Assembly (NCBI GenBank): GCA_965276815.1
Contig: CBDIBE010000010.1
Coordinates: 186,001 to 250,000 of the forward strand
Source: JAVVHH01 sp965276815
Lineage (GTDB): Bacteria; Pseudomonadota; Alphaproteobacteria; Acetobacterales; Acetobacteraceae
Direction of reading: 5' to 3'
Length of the DNA: 64,000 nt
The notes under the pieces were generated by a model, which was given only the letters and a program-made list of their open reading frames with translations, had not been told where the DNA came from and did not search any database. Below, piece by piece: positions 17,701 through 26,112 of the stretch (within the stretch, counting starts at the first letter, position 1; each line of letters begins with the position of its first letter). Both the position numbers and the translations under genes were made by a program.

Positions 17701-17836
17701 GCCGGGGGTGAATGCCCTGGGTGCTTACGGCCGTTGGGCATTCGCCGAATTTACTGCGGTATTCGAGATCGAAGACGCTTTCGGCAAGCTGGTGGACAGC
17801 CTTATTCCCGCCGCGCCGGCCAAACAGGATTCCTAA
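14789..17836 (+). CDS. DEAH-box helicase/restriction endonuclease (type III Res-like, BPTD_3080-type family)
   Basis: A 1015-residue protein from ATG 14789 (MAVSFYEHPILNSPY, the usual start of this family). Walker A ATGSGKTT is at about residue 177, DEAH in INDEAHH at about 315, SAT in DLSATPFF, and the C-terminal RecA motifs near EQVVGRGLRRQSYD. The last 70 residues hold a PD-(D/E)XK nuclease core: YRPDYIV ... VVVEIKGYR, with Asp and the Glu-x-Lys pair. It should translocate or unwind DNA and cut it. It is the first gene of a five-gene operon and is followed after 2 bases by the methyltransferase, its natural modification partner. Confidence 0.88.
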   Translation: MAVSFYEHPILNSPYSLPTRHHALDGEGQPLDLPPVDGRRRSKLITPVPRAKKKAKKSEQTSFVMPDAQDLSTTEQEYNPTPIINEIRGYVETWRSIPNPKDWGVTPATARLLQHWRSHEFEGVRPFFCQIEAVETCIWLTEVARGQRRYATIWAHIRGANEQANPDLLRIALKMATGSGKTTVMAMLIAWQTVNAVRSPGSSLFSRGFLIVTPGITIKDRLRVLQTNDPDSYYRARELVPPDMLPDIDKAKIVITNYHAFRRRETTEVSKVGRSLLQGRGAAPNTLETEGQMLNRSINELMGFGGKNNGVIVINDEAHHCYREKPGGPDTEVLTGDDREEAKRNREAARLWISGLEAVRRKLGIITVYDLSATPFFLRGSGYQEGTLFPWTCSDFSLMDAIESGIVKLPRIPVSDNLPTSETLTFRNLWDHIGKQMPKAGAGKGGKADPLLLPIKLQTALYALYGHYEKTFNEWDTEGIDVPPVFIVVCNNTSTSQLIYEWISGFERTAEGEQSQFHDGHLKLFRNYDENGTRLARPNTLLIDSEQIESGSALDKNFRDMASVEIEQFKRERATRMGAGDAVDITDQDLLREVMNTVGRRGRLGESIRCVVSVSMLTEGWDTNTVTHILGVRAFGTQLLCEQVVGRGLRRQSYDLNEDGMFDVEYADILGIPFDFAAQPVVVKPKPAKPSTRIHAVAAREELEITFPRVEGYRVDLDNDKLTATFSDDSRLVLTPELVGPCKTRMEGIVGEGITLDTAVLDSLRPSAVSFHLAKHLLYKQFREPGQPAKMHLFYPLQRIARRWMDEGYLVCMGDTKPAMVTYKEIADQAAERIYLACQQSKAGGGQVRAILDPYTPEGSTRFVNFATTKPTYDTAPNRCHVNAAVLDSDWEAEFARVAEAHPRVPAYVKNQGMQFEVPYRDGATPRRYRPDYIVRLDDGQDDPLNVVVEIKGYRRGDAQLKAETMRKLWVPGVNALGAYGRWAFAEFTAVFEIEDAFGKLVDSLIPAAPAKQDS

Positions 17837-17838
17837 GA

Positions 17839-20823
17839 ATGGCTCGTACTCCCAAGCCGGCCGCCCGCACCAAGCCGATCGAGATGTTCACGCACGACGC
17901 GAAGCGTCGCAACATTCCAACGGCCGAACTGCAATCGCTTGCCCAACAGGCTGAGGAACGTGAGCCGGTCGGCCCAGCACACTACGCCCGCGCCAGCCCT
18001 CTGCCGCCGGGCACGACCCGGCCCAGGGACGAGGATCGTGACCCGCAGGTCGTCTGGAATGGTGTGCGCCTGAAGCTCAGCCCTGGGCAGGTGCGGCAGT
18101 TGCAGGAGACAGGTGAGGTCGAGCTGGGCGACGCGCAGCTTACCTGGCGCGGAAAGGACAACCAGGACTGGTCCGATTTGGTGGTGCAGCCGCCGCCGAT
18201 CTACGTCCAGGAAAAGATACATCCAAAGGCGATCATCGCCGATCTTCAACGCCGGGCTGCACTACGACGCTCGGCGGTCTCAGACGCCGGGCCAGACCTG
18301 TTCGCTGATTTCAATGGTATCCCCGACCCGGAGGCGAGACTCGAATTTTACCAGCACGACCAGCACTGGTCGAACCGGATGATCCTGGGCGACAGCCTAC
18401 AGGTCATGGCAAGTTTGGCCGAACGCGAAGGTCTCCGAGGAAAGGTGCAGTGCATCTATTTTGATCCACCCTACGGCATTAAGTTCAATAGCAATTGGCA
18501 AGTCAGCACTCAAACCCGAGACGTGAAGGACGGGAAGCGCGAGGACTTGAGCCGTGAACCGGAGCAAGTGAAAGCGTTTCGGGATACGTGGAAGGACGGC
18601 ATACACTCTTATCTGACATACATACGAGATCGCTTGACGGTAGCGCGGGAGCTTTTGACAGATAGCGGCTCGATTTTTGTCCAAATAGGCGATGAGAATA
18701 TTCATCGCGTCCGGGCTGTCATGGACGAGATTTTTGGCAGCGAGAGCTTCGTCGTAACCATAGTGGTAAAGAAGAAGGGTAGTCAGGTCAGCAACACGCT
18801 AGATGCTGTAAACGACTATATTATTTGGTGTGGCAAGGCGAAAAAAGATTCTGGAGATATAAAGGCTAGACCACTTTACAGCCTCAAGCTTGACCAGGAC
18901 ATATTCTCAACTTTTAACATGGTGATGCTACCGTCAGGTGAACTGGTTTCGATTGGCGAACTGCAACAGCGCGATAACGCCGATTATACTGGCAACTACG
19001 ATCATTTCCGGGAGAAATATTCAGACGCCCGCCTCTTTGCTCTTAATCCACTTAAGAGTGGAGGATTTCGGAAGAATCAGAGTCTCGCATTTCGATTTCA
19101 GGACCGCGTATTTCCAATCGGTGACGGTCAGTGTTGGAAACACACCGTTCAGGAAACTGAGGGCCGCCCTTCGGGCATGGATCGGCTAGCGAAAGCGGGC
19201 CGCCTGTATCCTCTAAAGACGGATGTTCGTTTTTTGCGTGAGGCTCCGCAGCCTCCTGTAAGTCGTGTCTCGAATTGGTGGGATGGGTTAGGAGGGGCTG
19301 CTTCTCCCGTATACGTCGTGCAGACGAGCACTGAGATTGTAAAGCGCTGCGTCCTAATGGCGACCGATCCGGGAGACATTGTCCTAGACCCAACTTGCGG
19401 CAGCGGAACGTCTGCGGTCGTAGCTGAGCAATGGGGACGGCGCTGGATCACCATCGACACCTCCCGCGTGGCACTCGCGCTGGCTAGGACGCGAATTATG
19501 AGCGCTCTTCATCCCTACTATTTTCTTGCGGATAGTCGCGAAGGAAGGATGAAGGAAGCACAGATCAGTGGGCGCTTACCACCTGAAGGGCCTTTTCGTG
19601 GCGACCTACGCCTGGGGTTCATATACGACCGCGTCAGCAACGTTACGTCCGGCCAGATCGCCAACAATGCCGAGATCGACGTTCTGTGGGACGAAGCACA
19701 ATCTGTCCTCAGACCATTGCTTGCGAAGCTAAACACGTTGACCGGAAGTGCTTTTAAGGAGTGGCAGGTTCCGCGCGCACTCAATGCGCGCTGGCCCGCG
19801 GAAGCGGAAATTATTCATGAGGAGTGGTGGGCCGAAATCACTGCCTATCATACTGCCATAGACAAATGCATCGCGAAGCACGCCGACATTGAATCACTGT
19901 TCGATAGGCCATTTGAGGATAAGTCGCGTATCCGTGTTGCCGGCCCATTTACTGTCGAAAGCCTATCGCCTCACCGGGTTATCCCTGCTGACGAAGAGGA
20001 TGTCGCAGCGGATCTCCATATCACGGATGATGTGCGTAGACGCAGAGAGCTGCCTCCGACGGACTTTGCGACCATGGTGCTCGAAAATCTCCGCACAGCC
20101 GGTGTGCATCAAAGCCAGAAGGCAGACAGTATCCATTTTTCCGCTTTGACGGGATGGCCCGGGCACTACATCGCGGCCGAAGGCAGATTCATGGAGGGCG
20201 AGCAGGAACGCCGTGCCGGGATTCTCCTCGGACCAGAGTTTGGCACGCTTTCCAGATCCGACCTGGTTGCCGCCGCAAGGGAAGCCTCGGATGCCCGCTT
20301 TGACCTACTGATCGCTTGCGCCTTCAATTACGACGCCCACGCCTCCGAGCTGACCAAGCTAGGCCCATTACCAATTCTCAAGGCGCGGATGAATCCCGAC
20401 CTACATATGGCTGACGACCTCCGAAATACGGGGAAGGGCAATCTCTTCGTAGTGTTCGGAGAGCCAGACTTGGCGCTACGTGACGCTGGTGATGGGATGG
20501 TCGAGATTCAGATACATGGCGTAGACGTCTTTGACCCGCAGACGGGCGAAATCCGATCGGGCGGAACCGAGAGCATTGCGGCGTGGTTTATAGACACAGA
20601 CTACAATGAAGAGAGCTTTTTTGTCCGTCACGCCTACTTTCTTGGTGCGCAAGACCCTTATAAGTCTCTTAAATCAGCACTTGGTGAATCAATAGACGAG
20701 GAGTCCTGGAACACACTCTACAGAGAAGTCTCGCGGCCTTTTCCGCGTCCACCTGGACGGCGAGTCGCTGTTAAGGTCATCAATCACTTCGGCGACGAGG
20801 TGATGAAGGTCATGATAACCTGA
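17839..20823 (+). CDS. Site-specific DNA methyltransferase (type III Mod-like, beta class)
   Basis: 994 residues from ATG 17839. The catalytic motif DPPYG lies at about residue 208 and the AdoMet motif DPTCGSGT at about 516, the order of the beta class of N6-adenine/N4-cytosine methylases. The 300 residues between them, the usual target recognition part, are more AT-rich than the rest, a common sign of exchange. About 330 residues follow the AdoMet domain, making it longer than a normal Mod (about 600-700). Downstream, TGATG overlaps the PLD gene start. It should protect host DNA from the Res-like enzyme. Confidence 0.9.
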   Translation: MARTPKPAARTKPIEMFTHDAKRRNIPTAELQSLAQQAEEREPVGPAHYARASPLPPGTTRPRDEDRDPQVVWNGVRLKLSPGQVRQLQETGEVELGDAQLTWRGKDNQDWSDLVVQPPPIYVQEKIHPKAIIADLQRRAALRRSAVSDAGPDLFADFNGIPDPEARLEFYQHDQHWSNRMILGDSLQVMASLAEREGLRGKVQCIYFDPPYGIKFNSNWQVSTQTRDVKDGKREDLSREPEQVKAFRDTWKDGIHSYLTYIRDRLTVARELLTDSGSIFVQIGDENIHRVRAVMDEIFGSESFVVTIVVKKKGSQVSNTLDAVNDYIIWCGKAKKDSGDIKARPLYSLKLDQDIFSTFNMVMLPSGELVSIGELQQRDNADYTGNYDHFREKYSDARLFALNPLKSGGFRKNQSLAFRFQDRVFPIGDGQCWKHTVQETEGRPSGMDRLAKAGRLYPLKTDVRFLREAPQPPVSRVSNWWDGLGGAASPVYVVQTSTEIVKRCVLMATDPGDIVLDPTCGSGTSAVVAEQWGRRWITIDTSRVALALARTRIMSALHPYYFLADSREGRMKEAQISGRLPPEGPFRGDLRLGFIYDRVSNVTSGQIANNAEIDVLWDEAQSVLRPLLAKLNTLTGSAFKEWQVPRALNARWPAEAEIIHEEWWAEITAYHTAIDKCIAKHADIESLFDRPFEDKSRIRVAGPFTVESLSPHRVIPADEEDVAADLHITDDVRRRRELPPTDFATMVLENLRTAGVHQSQKADSIHFSALTGWPGHYIAAEGRFMEGEQERRAGILLGPEFGTLSRSDLVAAAREASDARFDLLIACAFNYDAHASELTKLGPLPILKARMNPDLHMADDLRNTGKGNLFVVFGEPDLALRDAGDGMVEIQIHGVDVFDPQTGEIRSGGTESIAAWFIDTDYNEESFFVRHAYFLGAQDPYKSLKSALGESIDEESWNTLYREVSRPFPRPPGRRVAVKVINHFGDEVMKVMIT

Positions 20824-21692
20824 TGCTTACATTGCTCACGCCGCGCGTCTGGAACGCAATCACCCAGGCCGCGGCTTCATGCACCGAGCCAGCTCAGGTC
20901 GCCGTTGCTTATTTCAGCGATAACACGGGCAACCTATTACCTCTTCCGAAGGGAAGCTCGCTAGTCGTGGATGCGAGCATTGCAACCATAGCGGCGGGGG
21001 CAACATCGCCTATGGCACTGGAGAAACTCCGCAAACGTGACGTAGAGATTTACACCGTCCAAAACCTTCATGCGAAAGTATTCGCTTTTGATAAAATGGC
21101 GTTTGTCGGCTCTTCAAACGTGTCAAACTCTTCGAAAGTTCGACTCATCGAGGCGGTTTTGCAGTCGGATGACCCAACAACGCTGACGTCGATCAGAAGC
21201 TTTGTGCAGTCAATATCTCTTACAAAGCTTAGTGCAGCGGATTTGAAAGAGTTATTGCAGTACTATAAGACTATCAAACCCGCCGCGCCAAACCCTGCGC
21301 AAAAAAAGTTCGCTACACTGCTTATGGAGCTTACCCTTGAGCAGGGCGGCGGTCGAGAAACGCAAGTCCAGCCTTCTAAGACCGTTTGGGAAAACTATTT
21401 CGGAATAACTGGTAACGGTAATGTTCCGAGTTTGTCCCTACTCAATCTAGGGGCGTCATCAATGGTTCCGGTTACTCGCGCCGTGGTTAAGCATCATCAT
21501 ACATACACGGTTGAAATATCGGGAGCGGAGTTGCCAAGGCCCGCCATCCTTCAGATGAGACGAACTGGGGCGAACAGTTATTCATATCAAGTTCTTCGTC
21601 CAGGACAGTCTAATTTTGGGTTCCTCCAGGGGCTCCTAAAGAATACGCAGAACCCTCTTTGGACGTCGGGGCGTCGATGGCTACTCGTTTAA
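20823..21692 (+). CDS. Phospholipase D-family nuclease-like protein
   Basis: 289 residues. One HKD motif is visible at about residues 82-100: HAKVFAFD followed by GSSN. A single motif in a protein of this length fits the Nuc/BfiI-like group, where two chains form one active site. PLD proteins occur in several defence systems (for example DISARM) as nucleases. The ATG overlaps the methyltransferase stop by one base. The gene is clearly richer in A and T than its neighbours, suggesting separate ancestry. A role as a DNA-cutting effector is inferred from context. Confidence 0.8.
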   Translation: MLTLLTPRVWNAITQAAASCTEPAQVAVAYFSDNTGNLLPLPKGSSLVVDASIATIAAGATSPMALEKLRKRDVEIYTVQNLHAKVFAFDKMAFVGSSNVSNSSKVRLIEAVLQSDDPTTLTSIRSFVQSISLTKLSAADLKELLQYYKTIKPAAPNPAQKKFATLLMELTLEQGGGRETQVQPSKTVWENYFGITGNGNVPSLSLLNLGASSMVPVTRAVVKHHHTYTVEISGAELPRPAILQMRRTGANSYSYQVLRPGQSNFGFLQGLLKNTQNPLWTSGRRWLLV

Positions 21693-21758
21693 GCATTACT
21701 CTTTACCTCATACGTCTTGAGCAGAGCGCGCGACCAGCAATTTGGTGGGCCGTGTAGC

Positions 21759-23903
21759 ATGGAATTCTGCATCGCCAATACGTTCACGCAGGCGCTGACG
21801 CGGCTCGACAGCCAGGCACAGAAGGCCGTCAAGACGACGGCCTTTGACCTGCAAATGAACCCGTCGGCGCCGGGGTTGCGGTTCCATAGAATCGACAAAT
21901 CCCGCGACCCGAATTTTTGGTCGGTGCGGGCGAACTCGGATGTGCGGATCATCGTCCACAAGACGCAGGCCAGCTTCCTCCTCGCATATGTCGATCACCA
22001 CGATGCCGCATACGCATGGGCCGAGCGCCGGCGGATCGAAGCGCACCCCAGGACCGGCGCGCTCCAGATTGTGGAAGTGCGGGAACGGGTGGAGGAGGTC
22101 GCCACCCCTGCCTCGGCCGCCGTTCCGGTCAGTGCGCCCATGCCCGACGCTCCTGTCCCTGCCCCGCTGGTCTTCGCGGCTCTATCCGCCGATGACCTGC
22201 TGGGCATCGGCGTGCCGCAAGACTGGCTGGCCGACGTGCAGGCCGCAACCGAAGACAGTTTTTTGACGCTCGCCGGTCATCTGCCGGCCGAGGCCGCGGA
22301 GGCGCTACTCGACTTTGCGGTGTCCGGGCGGCTGCGCCCTGCCCCCGTGGCTGTTGTGGAACCCGGCGTGCCAGCCGATCCGGTCACTCACCCGGACGCA
22401 CAGCGCCGCTTCCGGGTGGTGGAGAACCAGGAGGAACTGGCCCGCGCGCTGGATGCACCGTGGGAGCGCTGGATCGTCTTCCTGCATCCGACTCAGCAGA
22501 GCGTGGTGGACCGCAGCTTCAACGGGCCAGCACGCGTAGCCGGCTCGGCCGGAACCGGCAAAACCGTCGTGGCCCTGCACCGCGCCGCGCGGCTTGCGCG
22601 GGCTTCTCAGGACGCCCGCGTGCTGCTCACCACGTTCTCCCAGCCCCTGGCCAGCGCCCTTGAGCGCCGGCTGACGGTGCTTGCGCCCGGCTCGTCCAAT
22701 GTCGTGCCACGCATAACAGTTGCACCCTTCCGCACCGTCGCCGACGAACTGTATCAGCTCGCCTTCGGTCGCCGGGCGACACCGGCATCCGACGAGCAAG
22801 TGCGCGACGCGGTTCAAAAGGCGGCCGAGACGGTCGGCGACACGGGCTACCCGTTGCGGTTCCTCTTGTCGGAATGGCGACACGTGGTGGACGCCTGGCA
22901 GATCGACAGCATCGAAGCATATGCGCGCGTGCCCCGTCTCGGCCGCAAAAGCCGGATGAGCTCGGGCCAGCGCGAGCGGCTGTGGCCTGTGTTTGAAGCG
23001 GTGCGCGCATCGCTGAAAAAGCGAGGCTTGCTGACCTGGTCAGATATCTTCGGCCTGACGACAGACCATTTCCTTGGCCGCGCCGACAAGCCGTTCAAGC
23101 ATATCGTGGTGGATGAGGCGCAGGATTTGGGCGTTCCCGAACTGCGTTTCCTTGCGGCGATTGCACCGACCGGGCCGGACGCTTTGTTCTTCGCCGGCGA
23201 TTTGGGCCAGCGCATCTTTCAACAGCCTTTTTCCTGGAAGGAACTCGGCGTCGATGTGCGCGGGCGATCCTTCACGCTCACCGTCAACTATCGAACGTCG
23301 CACCAGATCAGGCGCATGGCCGATCGACTGCTGCCGCCTGCCGTCCGCGACGTGGACGGCCTTGGCGACGATCGCGACCGCACGGTGTCCATTTTCAACG
23401 GACCAGATCCGGAGCTGGCCCGTCACGCGTCACGCCAGGATGAGACCGCGGGGGTTTCGACCTGGTTGCGCGCAATAATGGCTTCCGGTGTGGCGCCTTC
23501 AGAGATCGGCGTATTCGTCAGAAGCCGCGACCAAATGGACCGTGCGCGCGCCGTCGTTACCGCCAGTGGTGTTGAAGCTCTCGAATTGTCCGAGCGTGAC
23601 GAAGCGCCGGGCCAGCGGATGCCCGTCGGTACTATGCATCTTGCGAAAGGATTGGAATTCAAGGCTGTCGTCGTCATGGCGTGCGACGACGACGTGTTGC
23701 CCTTGCGGTCCCGCGTTGAGTCGGTAGCCGATGAGGTCGAGCTGGACGACGTCTACGAGACCGAACGGCATTTGTTCTATGTTGCTTGCACCCGTGCCCG
23801 AGACAGGCTCCTCGTGTCGGGCCTGTTGCCAGCGTCGGAGTTCCTTGCCGATATCGCAGACATGGCCCACTCGATCGGAACCGCGCCGGCCGGCACGCCA
23901 TGA
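21759..23903 (+). CDS. UvrD/PcrA-like SF1 helicase with RelE/ParE-like N-terminal domain
   Basis: 714 residues from ATG 21759. Residues about 1-95 look like a RelE/ParE toxin fold: LDSQAQKAVKT.., LRFHRIDKSRDPNFWSVR, SDVRIIVH and YVDHHDAAYAWAERRR. A Pro/Ala/Val linker follows. The helicase then shows Walker A GSAGTGKT (about 262), DEAQD (about 451), GDLGQRIF, NYRTSHQIRRMAD, HLAKGLEF and YVACTRARDRL, so all SF1A motifs are present. Its stop overlaps the next start (ATGA). The fusion suggests RNA or ribosome sensing or cutting joined to a DNA motor; the toxin activity is inference. Confidence 0.85.
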   Translation: MEFCIANTFTQALTRLDSQAQKAVKTTAFDLQMNPSAPGLRFHRIDKSRDPNFWSVRANSDVRIIVHKTQASFLLAYVDHHDAAYAWAERRRIEAHPRTGALQIVEVRERVEEVATPASAAVPVSAPMPDAPVPAPLVFAALSADDLLGIGVPQDWLADVQAATEDSFLTLAGHLPAEAAEALLDFAVSGRLRPAPVAVVEPGVPADPVTHPDAQRRFRVVENQEELARALDAPWERWIVFLHPTQQSVVDRSFNGPARVAGSAGTGKTVVALHRAARLARASQDARVLLTTFSQPLASALERRLTVLAPGSSNVVPRITVAPFRTVADELYQLAFGRRATPASDEQVRDAVQKAAETVGDTGYPLRFLLSEWRHVVDAWQIDSIEAYARVPRLGRKSRMSSGQRERLWPVFEAVRASLKKRGLLTWSDIFGLTTDHFLGRADKPFKHIVVDEAQDLGVPELRFLAAIAPTGPDALFFAGDLGQRIFQQPFSWKELGVDVRGRSFTLTVNYRTSHQIRRMADRLLPPAVRDVDGLGDDRDRTVSIFNGPDPELARHASRQDETAGVSTWLRAIMASGVAPSEIGVFVRSRDQMDRARAVVTASGVEALELSERDEAPGQRMPVGTMHLAKGLEFKAVVVMACDDDVLPLRSRVESVADEVELDDVYETERHLFYVACTRARDRLLVSGLLPASEFLADIADMAHSIGTAPAGTP

Positions 23904-25945
23904 AGGCCAGCATCGCCGGCCGCGTCCGGAACACCAATCTTCCGAAGGGCAAAGCCCTGCTGCCTCTATTTGAGGCCGTGATCAACGCCTTTCAGGCCAT
24001 AGAAGAGGCCGGCGGCACCGGCCACAAGATCGGCATTCATGCCGATCGTCAGGGCGATTTGGCCGACGAAAAGCTCGGAAAGATCGAAGCCTTCACCGTA
24101 ACAGATTCCGGGATCGGCTTCACGGACGCCAACTTCGAGAGCTTCCAGACGGTTGACTCGTCGTACAAGGCTGGACGAGGGGGCAAGGGGCTTGGCCGGT
24201 TTCTATGGCTGAAGGCTTTTCAACGCGTCGAGATCGAAAGCTGCTACCGCAACGTTGATGGCACAACGATGTTGCGGCGCGCCTTCTGCTTCACCGCAAC
24301 CGATGACGAGCAACCCTGCGAGAACGCGCCATCGGATCGTCAGCGCCGAGAGACCACCATCCGGTTGTCGGGCTACCGTGGTCCGTATGCTGATGAATGC
24401 CCGCGGCAACTTGACATTATTGCGCAGCGGCTCATCGGCCATTTTTTGCCGCTGTTCCTGAACCCGAACGCGCCAGCGCTCACGCTTTCCGACGGGTTCG
24501 GAAAGATCGACCTTCAGGCGTTCTTCCGAGAAAACTTCCAGAAGCTTGCTAGCGAACACCCTTTCACCATAGGCGACCAGGCGTTTACTCTCAGCGGATT
24601 CCGGTTACGTGGGGCACTCGCAAATCATCACGAGTTGGTTTATGCGGCCCACTATCGGGAGGTTATCACCGAGCGCCTCTCCAAGTTCCTCCCCAATCTG
24701 CGGAGCAAGCTGCACGATCAGGACAGCGGTAGCTTCTATTATCTTGCCTTTGTTCAGGGAGAATACTTGAACGAGAAGGTCAATAGCGAGCGTACGGACT
24801 TTTCTATTTCCAAGGAATCTACGCCGCAGGACCGAGCTGAAACCTCCGACCCCGATCACGCGGGCGATGACGACCTGTTCGCCGACGAAATTAGCTTGAA
24901 GGCAATTCGCAATGCGGCGCTCGCAGAAATAGGCGAAGACTTGAGGCCCTTCCTTGAAGAAATCAACACGCAGAAAACTGCAGCACTCGCCTCCTACATC
25001 GATCAGGATGGCCCGCAATACCGTGTGCTGATGAAGTATGCTCCCGAGTTCATCGACCAAATCCCGCCCCAGGCGAGCAAAGCCGACTTGGAAATGGCGT
25101 TGCACCGTCAGCTCTATCAGCGACAGGTTAAGCTCAAGCAAGAGGGTGCGAGTATTCTTGATGCTACGGCAAACGTGGAGGACCCGCAGGAATACAATGC
25201 ACGCTTCAATGATTTTATAGAGCGCGCCAACGAAATCGGCAAATCGGCGCTCGCCCAATATGTAGTGCATCGCCGCGTAATTCTTGACCTATTGGACAAG
25301 GCACTGTCCCAGGACCCGGTAACCGGCAAACACGCACTCGAAAGAACGGTGCATCGGCTGGTGTTTCCTATGCGTACGACGTCGGACGACGTACCCTTTG
25401 ATCAGCAGAATTTGTGGATCATCGACGAGCGCCTGACGTTCCATTTTTATCTCACGTCGGACCAACCGCTCAACACCGTGCCGGTGCTTGCAAGTGAGTC
25501 CGAAAGCCGACCGGACATCCTGATTTTTGACCGGCCGCTCGCGTTCAGTGACGATGGACAGCCTCTGACTTCTGTGGTTGTCATTGAGTTTAAGAAGCCA
25601 GACCGGACGGACTATCGCGACGAGGACCCCGTAACCCAGGTCTACCGCATGGTTCGCGAAATCCGCGCGGGTCACAAGGAAGACCATACCGGCCGGGAAA
25701 TCCGGCCTCTTACCGACAACATCCCAGCTTATTGTTACATCATTTGCGATTTGACCAAGCCGTTGGAAACTAAGCTTCAGAACATGGCGGCCTTCAGGAC
25801 ACCAGACAATTTGGGGTACTACGGATTTAACCCGACGCTAAATGCTTACTATGAGGTGATATCTTACAGAAAGCTGCTGGCCGACGCGCAGAAACGCAAC
25901 AGGATTCTTTTCGAGAAGCTCAACATTCCAACTAAACGGTCATGA
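23900..25945 (+). CDS. GHKL ATPase with C-terminal PD-(D/E)XK nuclease-like domain
   Basis: 681 residues from ATG 23900, overlapping the helicase stop. GHKL ATP-binding motifs are at the N-terminus: N box EAVINAFQAI (about residue 24), TDSGIGF (about 68) and GGKGLGRF (about 94), as in MutL, Hsp90 and MORC proteins. A long helical middle follows. Near the C-terminus, RPDILIFDRP (about 536) and VVVIEFKKPDR (about 559) form the Asp ... Glu-x-Lys pattern of PD-(D/E)XK nucleases. It is the last gene of the defence operon and could act as an ATP-gated nuclease. Confidence 0.82.
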   Translation: MKASIAGRVRNTNLPKGKALLPLFEAVINAFQAIEEAGGTGHKIGIHADRQGDLADEKLGKIEAFTVTDSGIGFTDANFESFQTVDSSYKAGRGGKGLGRFLWLKAFQRVEIESCYRNVDGTTMLRRAFCFTATDDEQPCENAPSDRQRRETTIRLSGYRGPYADECPRQLDIIAQRLIGHFLPLFLNPNAPALTLSDGFGKIDLQAFFRENFQKLASEHPFTIGDQAFTLSGFRLRGALANHHELVYAAHYREVITERLSKFLPNLRSKLHDQDSGSFYYLAFVQGEYLNEKVNSERTDFSISKESTPQDRAETSDPDHAGDDDLFADEISLKAIRNAALAEIGEDLRPFLEEINTQKTAALASYIDQDGPQYRVLMKYAPEFIDQIPPQASKADLEMALHRQLYQRQVKLKQEGASILDATANVEDPQEYNARFNDFIERANEIGKSALAQYVVHRRVILDLLDKALSQDPVTGKHALERTVHRLVFPMRTTSDDVPFDQQNLWIIDERLTFHFYLTSDQPLNTVPVLASESESRPDILIFDRPLAFSDDGQPLTSVVVIEFKKPDRTDYRDEDPVTQVYRMVREIRAGHKEDHTGREIRPLTDNIPAYCYIICDLTKPLETKLQNMAAFRTPDNLGYYGFNPTLNAYYEVISYRKLLADAQKRNRILFEKLNIPTKRS

Positions 25946-26055
25946 TGGTGAACGGCGCGGCTGCTCGGACGCGATCCGCAGCGCCTTGTTCTCTACCGCC
26001 CCCGTTTCGGTTTGATCACGCTTAAATTGGAGAGGAAGAGTGAGGCGGTGGTTCG

Positions 26056-26107
26056 GCGTGACGGCTTGTGGGCGAGAGAGAGGCTTTCGGCCAGCCGTCG
26101 CGGAGCA
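26056..26107 (+). repeat. Leader repeat A, copy 1 (upstream of DUF932 gene)
   Basis: The untranslated stretch before the DUF932 gene contains a GTGACGGCTTGTGG block and then GGCGAGAGAGAGGCTTTCGG and a C/G-rich run ending CGGAG. The same order of blocks with roughly 75-80% identity by eye is found before the ParB gene (27412-27466). It covers the ribosome-binding region of both genes, so it is probably a shared post-transcriptional or promoter-proximal signal of this ICE family. Confidence 0.6.
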
Positions 26108-26112
26108 AGCCC

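Noticed and set aside
14789..25945. Assignment of the defence operon to DISARM or BREX
   Set aside because: There is a PLD protein and a methylase, but no DUF1998 protein (DISARM) and no PglZ phosphatase or BrxC ATPase (BREX).
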